Positions 8,320-15,331 of a stretch of DNA of 60,797 bases are shown piece after piece (within the stretch, counting starts at the first letter, position 1; each line of letters opens with the position of its first letter). This stretch comes from a virus. The notes beneath the pieces were generated by a model. That model was not told the DNA's origin. It saw only the letters and a program-made list of their open reading frames with translations, and did not search any database. The stretch covers positions 1-60,797 of the IMG/VR virus record IMGVR_UViG_3300037357_000143. One strand, 5' to 3'. Both the position numbers and the translations under genes were made by a program.

Positions 8320-8410
8320 GTTTACATTAGCGTTATTACATATCGATGGGATAGTTAGAAACAAAAAAGATTTAGATCAAAAAATAAGTTATGGAGAAAA
8401 ATTTGCATGA
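8309..8410 (+). CDS. 33-aa small protein
   Basis: Starts inside the preceding gene after GAGGT and ends with an ATGA overlap to the next gene. Reads MKNRFTLALLHIDGIVRNKK. Tight coupling on both sides supports translation; function unknown. Confidence 0.45.
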   Translation: MKNRFTLALLHIDGIVRNKKDLDQKISYGEKFA

Positions 8411-8592
8411 TCTTAATTCAAGATTTGGGATGGCTCGAAGGAAAACTGCTCGATTTGAAAGAGTTTAGTGTAGAGGAAATAGATGATATTCTACTCGAAA
8501 TTGAAGACGGTGAATATACTGTAACCGAGCTATCACCAAACCAACTCGAAATGAAAACAAACTCAGGATATGAATTCGAACTGGTGATTTAA
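8407..8592 (+). CDS. acidic hypothetical protein, 61 aa
   Basis: ATGA overlap upstream; stop abuts the next ATG. Acidic (SVEEIDDILLEIEDGEYTV). Function unknown. Confidence 0.6.
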   Translation: MILIQDLGWLEGKLLDLKEFSVEEIDDILLEIEDGEYTVTELSPNQLEMKTNSGYEFELVI

Positions 8593-8901
8593 ATGAATGA
8601 AAAGGTTAAAAAATATAATGCATTAAAAGAAATAGTGGATAGTGAATATAAGAGTATAAAAAATATAGTTTTTGAAGTAATGAATAAAATAATAAACGAC
8701 GAAAATCAAATTTATATGGTTAGTAATATTAAATTATCTAATGGGAATCTAGAATTTCGGATAAGCGAAAATGCTGGAGTTGATTTATATATTACATCCA
8801 AGCAGTTAAACAAATTAAAAGAAAAATTCGGTTATGATGATTGCAAAGTATATCATTTCACTGGATCACTAGGGTTAGAATTTTTTGATGAGGGTGGCTA
8901 A
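8593..8901 (+). CDS. hypothetical protein, 102 aa
   Basis: GGTGAT lies in the end of the upstream gene. Soluble alpha/beta protein; no motif recognised. Overlaps the next gene. Confidence 0.65.
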   Translation: MNEKVKKYNALKEIVDSEYKSIKNIVFEVMNKIINDENQIYMVSNIKLSNGNLEFRISENAGVDLYITSKQLNKLKEKFGYDDCKVYHFTGSLGLEFFDEGG

Positions 8902-9181
8902 GTTTAAAGAAAAATCATTTTCTTGTATATGTAATAATTGTGGAAAAATTATTAGGTGTAAAAAAACAAATATAGAGCATCACTATTGCGAAAAATGTTG
9001 GTGCATCTCAAAAAATCAAATGCATTATCGGACTCCAGAAAAGAGAAGGGAAAGAAGAAAGAAAACATTTTGTGAATTAACAGGAATGAGTAGAGAAAAA
9101 TATTTAGAATTAAAAGAATTCATGGGAATAGGAGGGGAGAATTATAGCAAATCCATACGAAAAAGCAAAAAAACTCAGTGA
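8888..9181 (+). CDS. zinc-ribbon protein with basic tail, 97 aa
   Basis: CICNNCGKIIRC and CEKCWC provide two Cys pairs, followed by a strongly basic stretch (RTPEKRRERRKKTF). The start is uncertain: ATG 8885, ATG 8888 or GTG 8894. The basic zinc ribbon next to a NUMOD3-type protein suggests a DNA- or RNA-binding role, by inference. Confidence 0.55.
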   Translation: MRVAKFKEKSFSCICNNCGKIIRCKKTNIEHHYCEKCWCISKNQMHYRTPEKRRERRKKTFCELTGMSREKYLELKEFMGIGGENYSKSIRKSKKTQ

Positions 9182-9665
9182 AGCTGAAAAGAAAAAAATG
9201 AAAGAAGACGCTACTTACCGATTAAAAAAAGCCGATAGTTACAGTAAAAGTGCATTTAAAAGGTGGGAAGACCCAGAGTATAGGAAAAAACAAATAGAAG
9301 AGCGTCAAGAAAGAGGCAAAGACCCAGAATATAGGGAAAAAATGAGTAAGTCGTGCCAAAAAAATGCCAAAAACAGTAAATGGCGTAAAAAAATATCAAT
9401 GAGCAAAAAGAGATATTTTGATGAACACCCCGATAAGCTAGAAAAACATCGACAAATGATTAAAAATACACAAACGCAACGGAAACAGAAAATGCAAGAA
9501 AACTGGAAAAATCCGGCATTCATATATAAAATGATGGAAGCACGTGTCGGTCATGACCGAGCATTAGAATTAATAGAAGAGAAATTAGGTCGAAGAGAAA
9601 TGAAAAAATTTTATAAAACCTTAAACCACAGAGGAAAAAGAAGAAATAGTGATATTTGGTCATAG
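9144..9665 (+). CDS. NUMOD3-like repeat protein, 173 aa, proposed AUA start
   Basis: GGAGGGG at 9131 is followed six bases later by ATA; the frame (ANPYEKAKKLSEAEKKKM...) runs into ATG 9198, which has no ribosome binding site. The body is made of short basic repeats (KRWEDPEYRKKQ, KDPEYREKMSKS, KNSKWRKKISMSK), typical of the NUMOD3 DNA-binding modules of homing endonucleases. No GIY-YIG or HNH catalytic domain is present, so this is either a remnant or a stand-alone DNA-binding protein. Confidence 0.55.
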   Translation: MANPYEKAKKLSEAEKKKMKEDATYRLKKADSYSKSAFKRWEDPEYRKKQIEERQERGKDPEYREKMSKSCQKNAKNSKWRKKISMSKKRYFDEHPDKLEKHRQMIKNTQTQRKQKMQENWKNPAFIYKMMEARVGHDRALELIEEKLGRREMKKFYKTLNHRGKRRNSDIWS

Positions 9666-9712
9666 ATTAGTCAAATTTGCCTATAAAGAAATTTTGAATG
9701 GTACGTATAAAG

Positions 9713-9856
9713 ATGTTATGTAAAATTTGTGGGGATGTTTGTTTGCCTCGTAGCTACCATTACGCTGATGTGCTGATGTGTTTAGATTGCTATTTATGGT
9801 ACTCGAACGGACACATGGACGACCCGCTGAGTGATTTAATAGGAGAGATAAGATGA
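9713..9856 (+). CDS. small zinc-ribbon protein, 47 aa
   Basis: CKICGD and CLDC form a four-Cys zinc ribbon. No strong ribosome binding site is visible before the ATG, but the stop overlaps the next ATG (ATGA). Unknown function. Confidence 0.5.
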   Translation: MLCKICGDVCLPRSYHYADVLMCLDCYLWYSNGHMDDPLSDLIGEIR

Positions 9857-10221
9857 CTTTTGATGTAAAAAATAAAATGGATGATTTAACCGAAAGGGAT
9901 GATATTCAATATTTAATTGCCATTGACGGTAAGGATACCCTCGAAAAGGTTATTAAAGAATTAAAGAATGTCAATTGTGAACTAGATGATGGAGAGTTAA
10001 TCATTCATATAGGCAAAGCCCTTGTAATATTAGAACATGTAAGCATGTGGGGATACTCAACAGCGGGCGGTTCAGATTGGAGAAAACCCCGTTTTAATAA
10101 AGCTATTGAATATATTGAAGTGGTATATGACGATATTTCTCAATTATGTAACTGTATAAAATTGAAAAATTGTATTAAAATGCTTAAAGTAATTGAAGAA
10201 TATGATCAAGATTGGAAGTGA
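9853..10221 (+). CDS. hypothetical protein, 122 aa
   Basis: Preceded by AGGAGAG. Has GYSTAGGSDWRKPRFNKAIEY in the middle; otherwise helical and acidic. Not recognised. Confidence 0.65.
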   Translation: MTFDVKNKMDDLTERDDIQYLIAIDGKDTLEKVIKELKNVNCELDDGELIIHIGKALVILEHVSMWGYSTAGGSDWRKPRFNKAIEYIEVVYDDISQLCNCIKLKNCIKMLKVIEEYDQDWK

Positions 10222-10225
10222 TAAA

Positions 10226-10561
10226 ATGGATAGATATTGTTATGAATGCATCCACTTCAGGGTATATGAAGATGGTGATGGGTATAATGAACCTAGAACC
10301 GAAGAAATTAGCTGTAAATATGCCGAAAGTAAAAATAGTCAAACATCGGAAATGGTATTAGATATCATAGATAATGATGGAAATGCGAATGGTTGTCCCT
10401 TATTTGATGCAGGTAAATGTAGAGAATGTGGTAGAAAAATTGGTATGGATGAATCAATAGTGGTGTTGGGAATATATGATAGTAACACCGTATGTAGTAA
10501 AGAGTGTCAAAAAATATGTCAGGATAAGATAGATAAAATAATAAAGGAGGATATATTATGA
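10226..10561 (+). CDS. Cys-rich protein, 111 aa
   Basis: GTGAT before ATG 10226 selects it over an upstream in-frame ATG at 10193. Contains CYECIHF, GCPLF, CRECGRKIG and CSKECQKIC: about ten Cys, suggesting two zinc sites. Function unknown. Confidence 0.6.
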   Translation: MDRYCYECIHFRVYEDGDGYNEPRTEEISCKYAESKNSQTSEMVLDIIDNDGNANGCPLFDAGKCRECGRKIGMDESIVVLGIYDSNTVCSKECQKICQDKIDKIIKEDIL

Positions 10562-11061
10562 ATGCGTTAGAGAAAATTAAAAATTATATAACACAAAATA
10601 TAGACCTTACTTGTGATGAAGTGGAATTTAATACCGGTTTTATAACGGCGTTAATTTTATTTTATGCCCACAAATATATGTTCAACATGACAGGTTACGA
10701 TGACGATCTGCGGTTATATGGGGCGACAGATCATTTATTTGATATGGAAATACCAGAAAATTTAACCCCTGAACACAAAGAGCGGGTAGAAAACCTTAAA
10801 GAGTCTGCTTTAGATTTAAGAATGGAAATAATTAAACGAACTGATGGTGATAAAATATTTGCTGAATGTGAAACTATTATAAAAATGATAGCAGATGAAT
10901 TACCTGAGATTGACAAAGCATGTCTATATTTAATCTTCGATGACCAGGATAATTATGAGATTATAAAAGATGGCAGTGTATCAAAAAAATGGATAGAACT
11001 CCTTGTGAAAATAGACCAAGAACAATTTGGAATAGAAAAAGTATGTGTGAATTATCCTTGA
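10558..11061 (+). CDS. hypothetical protein, 167 aa
   Basis: AAAGGAGG site and ATGA overlap with the previous gene. Helical soluble protein, acidic. No recognised domain. Confidence 0.7.
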   Translation: MNALEKIKNYITQNIDLTCDEVEFNTGFITALILFYAHKYMFNMTGYDDDLRLYGATDHLFDMEIPENLTPEHKERVENLKESALDLRMEIIKRTDGDKIFAECETIIKMIADELPEIDKACLYLIFDDQDNYEIIKDGSVSKKWIELLVKIDQEQFGIEKVCVNYP

Positions 11062-11071
11062 GGTGGAAAAA

Positions 11072-11257
11072 ATGGGATATTTCAGTGTAAGTGAAAACGA
11101 ATTAGTCAAAATAGATTTAGATATTACTAGAAGAAAGGTAATGCTTGAATTTGCAGGTATAATCAATAAATTAGACATAAACGAACATGATATTACAGTA
11201 AAGGATATTATGAGGTTAAAAAAAATATATGATGGACTAAATATAGTGATGGGGTGA
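11072..11257 (+). CDS. small hypothetical protein, 61 aa
   Basis: GAGGTGG directly before ATG 11072. Helical, with VKDIMRLKKIYDGLN at the C-terminus. Unknown. Confidence 0.55.
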   Translation: MGYFSVSENELVKIDLDITRRKVMLEFAGIINKLDINEHDITVKDIMRLKKIYDGLNIVMG

Positions 11258-11263
11258 TTTAGA

Positions 11264-11425
11264 ATGAAAGAAGACAGAGGAATGGAATGGTTTTATAATG
11301 AAGTATGTAAAAATTGCGAAAGTTATTTGACTAAAAATAGTTGTCCCCAAGACATTAAAGCTTGTATCGACGCAGAAATGTTAAGGGAATTTCAGCTCGT
11401 CACAAAATGGATGCCCGTAGGATGA
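11264..11425 (+). CDS. Cys-containing small protein, 53 aa
   Basis: GGTGAT before ATG 11264. CKNCESY, SCPQD and ACID give four Cys. Its TGA overlaps the next ATG. Unknown function. Confidence 0.5.
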   Translation: MKEDRGMEWFYNEVCKNCESYLTKNSCPQDIKACIDAEMLREFQLVTKWMPVG

Positions 11426-11589
11426 GAGAATGCACAATGTGTACTAAATTAGGCATTATGCACGAGGGTGATGACCACAAAAAACCTATTACTTATATAT
11501 TTTGCAAAGACTCTCATAATAAAGTAGAATGCGAGGGCGATTTAGAAAAATGTTTAAAAGAGTTAAATAAAAATTGTTCATTAGTTTGA
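11422..11589 (+). CDS. Cys-rich small protein, 55 aa
   Basis: ATGA coupling favours start 11422; in-frame starts at 11407 and 11362 lie inside the upstream gene. CTMCTKLG, FCKD, VECEGDLEKC and NCS provide six Cys. Unknown function. Confidence 0.5.
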   Translation: MRECTMCTKLGIMHEGDDHKKPITYIFCKDSHNKVECEGDLEKCLKELNKNCSLV

Positions 11590-11618
11590 TATTATTAAAA
11601 AAAAGGAGATAATAAAAA

Positions 11619-11747
11619 ATGAATAAAGAATTGTTAAATGAGATTTTGAATAAATATAAGATTTTTTGTGGAATTTTAAGTGAAGTAAATATAAATGAGG
11701 AAGATTTGAATAAACTCGAAGAAGCTTTAAAAAAAAGGAAGATTTGA
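11619..11747 (+). pseudogene. frameshifted paralogue of the next gene, 42 aa
   Basis: GGAGAT precedes ATG 11619. The product (KYKIFCGIL...INEEDLNKLEEALKK) parallels the C-terminal half of the next protein. A 38-bp tandem duplication (GGAAGATTTG... at 11699 and again at 11737) shifts the frame so the protein ends KKRKI; without it the end would read LKKEW, exactly as in the neighbour. Confidence 0.55.
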
Positions 11748-11773
11748 ATAAACTCGAAGAAGCTTTAAAAAAA
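11699..11773 (+). repeat. 38-bp tandem duplication
   Basis: Two adjacent copies, 11699-11736 and 11737-11773, differ only by one A in the terminal A-run. The length is not a multiple of three, so it breaks the host frame. Confidence 0.8.
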
Positions 11774-11808
11774 GAATGGTGATCATGGATGAAAAATGAT
11801 AAAGAATT
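11773..11808 (+). repeat. direct repeat copy 1 at a gene start
   Basis: A 36-bp sequence covering AGAATGGTGATCATG, the start codon and the first codons (MKNDKE) recurs with one mismatch at 12722-12757. It shows that gene starts in this block have been duplicated. Confidence 0.75.
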
Positions 11809-12010
11809 GTTAAATGAGATGGATATTGGTATTGAAGAAAAATATGAGGATTCTATTACGATAAGTGAAGGTGTTTATCCGATGGATTTTGATGAAATAA
11901 TCACTATTCTTGATAAATATAAAATTCAACGCTCAGGGATTTTAAGAGAAACTAGTATAAATAAAAAAGATTTAGATAACCTTGAAGAAGCTTTAAAAAA
12001 AGAATGGTGA
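11789..12010 (+). CDS. small acidic hypothetical protein, 73 aa
   Basis: ATG follows GGTGATC. Full version of the paralogue truncated just upstream, with IITILDKYKIQRSGI and a DLDNLEEALKKEW end. Its first codons are identical to those of the gene at 12738. Function unknown. Confidence 0.6.
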   Translation: MKNDKELLNEMDIGIEEKYEDSITISEGVYPMDFDEIITILDKYKIQRSGILRETSINKKDLDNLEEALKKEW

Positions 12011-12028
12011 TTGACTAAGAGTTTGGAT

Positions 12029-12048
12029 GAAACCTTTTTAAAGGTTTC
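12029..12048. repeat. perfect GAAACCTTT/AAAGGTTTC hairpin
   Basis: Nine-base arms around a TT loop in the gap between two genes. Related hairpins occur at 12415-12431 (imperfect), 13042-13064 and 23333-23353, so this is a dispersed intergenic element, possibly a terminator or RNA processing signal. Confidence 0.7.
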
Positions 12049-12090
12049 CAACTTTTTAAAAAAGGTTGATCAAAAGTGAGGTGATTATTG

Positions 12091-12411
12091 ATGGATAAAT
12101 GGAACAGATTAAAAAAATTATATAAGTGGAAGGTAGAATCGTTTAAAGACAATGAAGACCCTACATCACTGGATAAATACGATGATCTATGTAATAAACA
12201 TGTTTTAACTGAAATGAAAAGAATAGATGATAATTTTGATTATAATATCAAAATGGCGGGAATTTTTGTTAATGCAAGTAACGATTCCATTATAGATTAT
12301 TTGGAGAATATAATGCCTATTCATCCAGAATGGAACTTGAGGACTCATGCTGAAAATATAGGGATTAGAATTGCACAAATTGAAGATGAATTAAGTAACA
12401 AAGAGTTTTAA
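12091..12411 (+). CDS. hypothetical protein, 106 aa
   Basis: GAGGTGAT before ATG 12091 (an ATG at 12088 is also in frame). Helical, with WKVESFKDNEDPTSLDKYDD. Function unknown. Confidence 0.6.
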   Translation: MDKWNRLKKLYKWKVESFKDNEDPTSLDKYDDLCNKHVLTEMKRIDDNFDYNIKMAGIFVNASNDSIIDYLENIMPIHPEWNLRTHAENIGIRIAQIEDELSNKEF

Positions 12412-12447
12412 TTAAACTTTTTAAAGGTTTCAGGGGATGAATAAAAT

Positions 12448-12651
12448 ATGTTCGATATAAATTTAACTTCAGCACCCACACCAGATATGATTATGAAAAA
12501 CCTTGTAGATGCTTTAAATAACCCAATATGCCCTAAATGTCATAGTACAATGGTTAAACAGTTCATAGGTTATAATGTCAATGGTGGGAGTAGTTTAAAG
12601 AAATCTACTTTTGGATGTCCTAACTGTGGATATTATATTCCACCTAAATAA
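12448..12651 (+). CDS. zinc-ribbon protein, 67 aa
   Basis: CPKCHSTMVKQF and CPNCGYYIPPK form a classical C-terminal zinc ribbon after a helical N-terminus. No strong ribosome binding site (GGGGATG). Role unknown. Confidence 0.6.
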   Translation: MFDINLTSAPTPDMIMKNLVDALNNPICPKCHSTMVKQFIGYNVNGGSSLKKSTFGCPNCGYYIPPK

Positions 12652-12721
12652 AAAAATTGTGAATCATGACATAAAACTAAATATTAACAATTAGAACATA
12701 AACTAAAATGTAGATGTTCGT

Positions 12722-12757
12722 AGAATGGTGATCATGTATGAAAAATGATAAAGAATT
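12722..12757 (+). repeat. direct repeat copy 2 at a gene start
   Basis: Second copy of the 36-bp repeat at 11773-11808, again spanning a ribosome binding site and the first codons. Confidence 0.75.
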
Positions 12758-13034
12758 TTGGGAATGTTATGATAAATTAGGTGATGATATGATGGGTACA
12801 TTTGCATTTATGAGATTACCTAATGCCTCTGATATTTGTATGATGTGGAATAAAAAAGAACACCCATATAATTCTGAAAAAGATTTACCCAATTATCATC
12901 AAACTAAAACTTGTTTCAACTGCAAATATAGTGATAAAATGAGTTGTGGAAGCCATATCGAATGGAGTTGCGGGTTAACTTATGAATTTGTAAATGATTA
13001 TGATTGTGTTTGTGATTTACATGAATGGGATTAA
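12738..13034 (+). CDS. Cys-rich hypothetical protein, 98 aa
   Basis: ATG follows GGTGATC. Begins MKNDKE like the gene at 11789, then diverges. CFNCKYSDKMSCGSH, WSCG and CVCDLHEWD suggest metal binding. Function unknown. Confidence 0.6.
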   Translation: MKNDKEFWECYDKLGDDMMGTFAFMRLPNASDICMMWNKKEHPYNSEKDLPNYHQTKTCFNCKYSDKMSCGSHIEWSCGLTYEFVNDYDCVCDLHEWD

Positions 13035-13041
13035 TTTTTAA

Positions 13042-13064
13042 TTAAACTTTTTTTAAAAGTTTAA
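13042..13064. repeat. perfect TTAAACTTTT/AAAAGTTTAA hairpin
   Basis: Ten-base arms around TTT between two genes. Member of the same family of A/T-loop hairpins as 12029-12048. Confidence 0.65.
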
Positions 13065-13093
13065 AACATTAATTTAAATATAGGTGATAGAAT

Positions 13094-13369
13094 ATGGTTA
13101 GAATTGTTATAGATACAAAAAAAATAAAATTAAATATTGAAAACCTTTTTGGAGAATTATTACTGGATATTAAACAATTCTTGAAAATTAAGAATAAAGG
13201 CCGTTATGTTGTAATTGAAGAATCAAAAATGGATGGGTGTCCTCGCTGTCATTCACACCATATAAAATTTATTAAAATATCTCCAAATGGGATATGTAAT
13301 GGACAAATAAACGAATGTAAAGATTGTGGACAATGGTTTAATATTGTAGCAGATTATGATAAATGGTAA
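13094..13369 (+). CDS. zinc-ribbon protein, 91 aa
   Basis: GGTGAT precedes the ATG. CPRCHSHHIKFIK and ECKDCGQWFNI make a C-terminal zinc ribbon with a His-rich turn. The N-terminal half is helical and basic. Function unknown. Confidence 0.6.
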   Translation: MVRIVIDTKKIKLNIENLFGELLLDIKQFLKIKNKGRYVVIEESKMDGCPRCHSHHIKFIKISPNGICNGQINECKDCGQWFNIVADYDKW

Positions 13370-13384
13370 AAGGAGATGATATAA

Positions 13385-13597
13385 GTGATAAAAAAAATAT
13401 TAGATGAAATTGAGAATATCAATTATGAGGACATGTGGGAATATAAAGAAGAAATGGAAGGGATTTATATAAAAGCACTCAAGTCCGGCTCTAAAACAGA
13501 TTTATTTAAAGCCACTCAAGCACTTGAAAAAGCAGAGTTTCTTCTGGAAATTTGTGGTAGTTTTTTAAATGATGCTATGGAAGAAGAAATAGAGTAA
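13385..13597 (+). CDS. small hypothetical protein, 70 aa
   Basis: GTG start after AGGAGATGAT. Entirely helical and acidic. Last gene of the left plus-strand block; converges on the minus-strand genes with a gap of only seven bases. Confidence 0.6.
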   Translation: MIKKILDEIENINYEDMWEYKEEMEGIYIKALKSGSKTDLFKATQALEKAEFLLEICGSFLNDAMEEEIE

Positions 13598-13604
13598 CTA
13601 TAAT

Positions 13605-13868
13605 TTATCCGAACATCACCTTGTGGTGTTCACTCTTTTCCTCCATCCCTCTATTTAAACCCAAATCAATTTGAGCTTCCTGAAGTTCCATTGATATTGC
13701 ATTTAACATCTCGTTTTTCTCATCCTTATCAAACTCGGGATTGTTGAGACTTACAAAAATTAATTCTTTAAGAACATCAGTAGTAAACATAATAGCTTCA
13801 CTTAATTGCATATCAGATATAAGCTCACCGATAATATTTTGTACAATTGATTGCGTTAAAGTTGTCAT
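13605..13868 (-). CDS. helical hypothetical protein, 87 aa
   Basis: Last gene of a short minus-strand operon. Helical (SIVQNIIGELISDMQLSEAIM), with HHKVMFG at the end. Function unknown. Confidence 0.6.
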   Translation of the reverse strand: MTTLTQSIVQNIIGELISDMQLSEAIMFTTDVLKELIFVSLNNPEFDKDEKNEMLNAISMELQEAQIDLGLNRGMEEKSEHHKVMFG

Positions 13869-13900
13869 GCTGATAATAGAAAGTTGAGGATTAATAAAGG

Positions 13901-14143
13901 TTATGGTGATTGACCTGATATTTCACAATCTGTACTACACCAACTTACAGTTGGTGTATCACAAGTTATGATTGGTGGATTATATGTCGGAACAATTCTA
14001 TCTGGATACCAATAATAAGGTCTATTCCTCAATTCTACCATTTGACCTTCAAGTCGAGCTATTTTTTCTTTAAGATCACTTATTTCTTTTAAGTGTTCAA
14101 TTTCTTTTTCAAGTTGAGTTATTTTATCTTCTTCATTCATCAA
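13901..14143 (-). CDS. coiled-coil protein with Pro/Tyr-rich tail, 80 aa
   Basis: A heptad-rich N-terminal half (ITQLEKEIEHLKEISDLKEK) is followed by a Pro/Tyr-rich tail (NRPYYWYPDRIVPTYNPP) and a C-terminal region with three Cys. Resembles small oligomeric virus proteins, without a recognised family. Confidence 0.6.
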   Translation of the reverse strand: MMNEEDKITQLEKEIEHLKEISDLKEKIARLEGQMVELRNRPYYWYPDRIVPTYNPPIITCDTPTVSWCSTDCEISGQSP

Positions 14144-14170
14144 GAATCGCCTTCTTAGCTAACGCTATTT

Positions 14171-14329
14171 TTAGAAAAAAACAATTTCGGGATCTAAATC
14201 TAATTTTTTTCTAATCTTTCCAAAAAGAAAATTTCTTTCTAATTTATCAATAACATCAAGATTATAAAGTTTATCAATAAGAATTGCCTCTTCTGTTAAT
14301 TTTTCGAACCATTCAACATCGAATCTCAT
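14171..14329 (-). CDS. small hypothetical protein, 52 aa
   Basis: On the minus strand AAGGTG precedes ATG 14329. Reads MRFDVEWFEKLTEEAIL and ends LDPEIVFF. The start overlaps the upstream gene's stop. Function unknown. Confidence 0.55.
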   Translation of the reverse strand: MRFDVEWFEKLTEEAILIDKLYNLDVIDKLERNFLFGKIRKKLDLDPEIVFF

Positions 14330-14484
14330 AAATAACACCTTGTATTTGTTGAATTAGATTCAATTCCAAATTCTTCTTTTAACCTTTGTTGTTTTTTAAG
14401 CATTCGTTCGGCTTTAATAAATTTTTTCGCCAATTTAATTTTCTTTTTAGCGTCAGCGATCAGCTCTACATTTTCCAAGTTCAT
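14326..14484 (-). CDS. basic small protein, 52 aa
   Basis: GGTGAT before ATG 14484 is preferred to an in-frame ATG at 14553 that would lie on the promoter. Very Lys-rich helix (DAKKKIKLAKKFIKAERML). First gene of the minus-strand operon. Confidence 0.55.
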   Translation of the reverse strand: MNLENVELIADAKKKIKLAKKFIKAERMLKKQQRLKEEFGIESNSTNTRCYL

Positions 14485-14552
14485 TTTATCACCATAGGGT
14501 AGAGGTGTTTTTAACCTCTTTATTGCCCTATAGTTTATATAATATAAAGTCA

Positions 14553-14563
14553 TAATATATAAG
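14553..14563 (-). promoter_or_regulatory. TATA box of the minus-strand operon
   Basis: Reads CTTATATATTA on the minus strand, about 70 bases before ATG 14484. The operator-like palindrome at 14572-14587 lies immediately upstream of it. Confidence 0.5.
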
Positions 14564-14571
14564 CTTTGTGG

Positions 14572-14587
14572 TATAACGATCGTTATA
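14572..14587. promoter_or_regulatory. operator palindrome 1 (TATAACGATCGTTATA)
   Basis: Perfect 16-base palindrome just upstream of the minus-strand TATA box. The core ATAACGATCGTTAT is repeated at 15267-15280, next to the ribbon-helix-helix gene, and with one change at 14623-14636. Confidence 0.65.
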
Positions 14588-14622
14588 ATTTATTGGAAAA
14601 AAAGGAACCTTATTTCGGTTTC

Positions 14623-14636
14623 ATAACAATCGTTAT
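14623..14636. promoter_or_regulatory. operator palindrome 2 (ATAACAATCGTTAT)
   Basis: One-base variant of the operator core, about 50 bases from copy 1. Confidence 0.6.
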
Positions 14637-14641
14637 AAAGT

Positions 14642-14651
14642 AGTAATACTT
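14642..14651 (+). repeat. iteron-like repeat AGTAATACTT, copy 1
   Basis: Identical ten-base repeat found on the same strand at 14860-14869, 15014-15023 and 15250-15259, all inside the non-coding region. Confidence 0.6.
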
Positions 14652-14678
14652 TTGATTTTGACCGGAAGACGATGTCTG

Positions 14679-14757
14679 GTCAAAAAAACTGACCCGGTCA
14701 GTTACAGAAACGATGGAAAATGCTTAGAATCCCTTCTAACTTACATGTCAATTAGAA
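14679..14757 (+). repeat. large inverted repeat, left arm
   Basis: About 78 bases that recur, inverted and with roughly a dozen differences, at 15145-15222. The shared core includes GTTACAGAAA and GGAAAATGCTTAGAAT. It contains the near-palindromes AACTGACCCGGTCAGTT (14687-14703) and TAACTTACATGTCAATTA (14737-14754). Confidence 0.75.
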
Positions 14758-14859
14758 AGGAACGCTTAATATTCTTTCTTTTATTATAATACATTGTAAT
14801 ATAGTTCAAATAATATAAAATTAAAAAAATAGAAAAAGGGTGTCTGTCATTATATTTTT

Positions 14860-14869
14860 AGTAATACTT
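14860..14869 (+). repeat. iteron-like repeat AGTAATACTT, copy 2
   Basis: Exact copy between the arms of the large inverted repeat. Confidence 0.6.
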
Positions 14870-15013
14870 TGTATAAAATAAGCGTTTAAATAGAAGAAGA
14901 AAGTAAAATTTCAAGAGATTTTTGATTTTTTAGAAAAAAACATTAATGATATTTTTATGCATAATATACTATATAAATGTATCGTAGGAAGAGAGTTTCC
15001 GGTATAAACATAA

Positions 15014-15023
15014 AGTAATACTT
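15014..15023 (+). repeat. iteron-like repeat AGTAATACTT, copy 3
   Basis: Exact copy between the arms of the large inverted repeat. Confidence 0.6.
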
Positions 15024-15144
15024 AACATCACAGAAATATAGAGAAGATCGTAAAAGGCAGGGGTCGAAATTTTTTTTGATCAAAAAAATGGAGTTACGAC
15101 CTCTCAGAGTCTCTCTTATCAAAGTGACCCCAAAGCGTCCGTAT

Positions 15145-15222
15145 TTTCTAACTGACATGTAAGTTACAAGCAATTCTAAGCATTTTCCGCCATTTCTGTA
15201 ACTTACATGTCAGTTTTTTTGA
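15145..15222 (-). repeat. large inverted repeat, right arm
   Basis: Partner of 14679-14757. It contains TAACTGACATGTAAGTTA (15149-15166) and TAACTTACATGTCAGTTT (15199-15216), near-palindromes in inverted order to the left arm. Conservation of these sub-elements suggests protein binding. Confidence 0.75.
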
Positions 15223-15249
15223 ACAAAAATTTTAAGCAAGAAATTGCCC

Positions 15250-15259
15250 AGTAATACTT
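15250..15259 (+). repeat. iteron-like repeat AGTAATACTT, copy 4
   Basis: Exact copy just before the promoter-proximal operator. Confidence 0.6.
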
Positions 15260-15266
15260 CCCGCAT

Positions 15267-15280
15267 ATAACGATCGTTAT
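15267..15280. promoter_or_regulatory. operator palindrome 3 (ATAACGATCGTTAT)
   Basis: Perfect palindrome ending eight bases before the TATA box of the ribbon-helix-helix gene, as expected for an autoregulated repressor or for a regulator controlling both divergent promoters. Confidence 0.65.
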
Positions 15281-15287
15281 GCACAAG

Positions 15288-15297
15288 TTTTATATAC
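15288..15297 (+). promoter_or_regulatory. TATA box of the ribbon-helix-helix gene
   Basis: TTTTATATAC, about 35 bases before ATG 15332. Confidence 0.5.
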
Positions 15298-15331
15298 TAA
15301 TAGAAATATACTTTTATACAGGAGGTAGAGT

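Larger units (their letters stand above)
14564..15331. other. non-coding region, origin/control candidate
   Basis: The longest gene-free stretch. It holds three operator palindromes, four AGTAATACTT direct repeats, an inverted repeat with arms of about 78 bases, four near-palindromes inside those arms, and short hairpins such as GACC/GGTC near 14660. Transcription diverges from it on both sides. This architecture is typical of replication origins or partition/control loci, but function is inferred. Confidence 0.55.

Noticed and set aside
14955-15173. 72-residue minus-strand frame in the control region
   Set aside because: It runs through the right arm of the inverted repeat and iterons, lacks a ribosome binding site and has an implausible composition.
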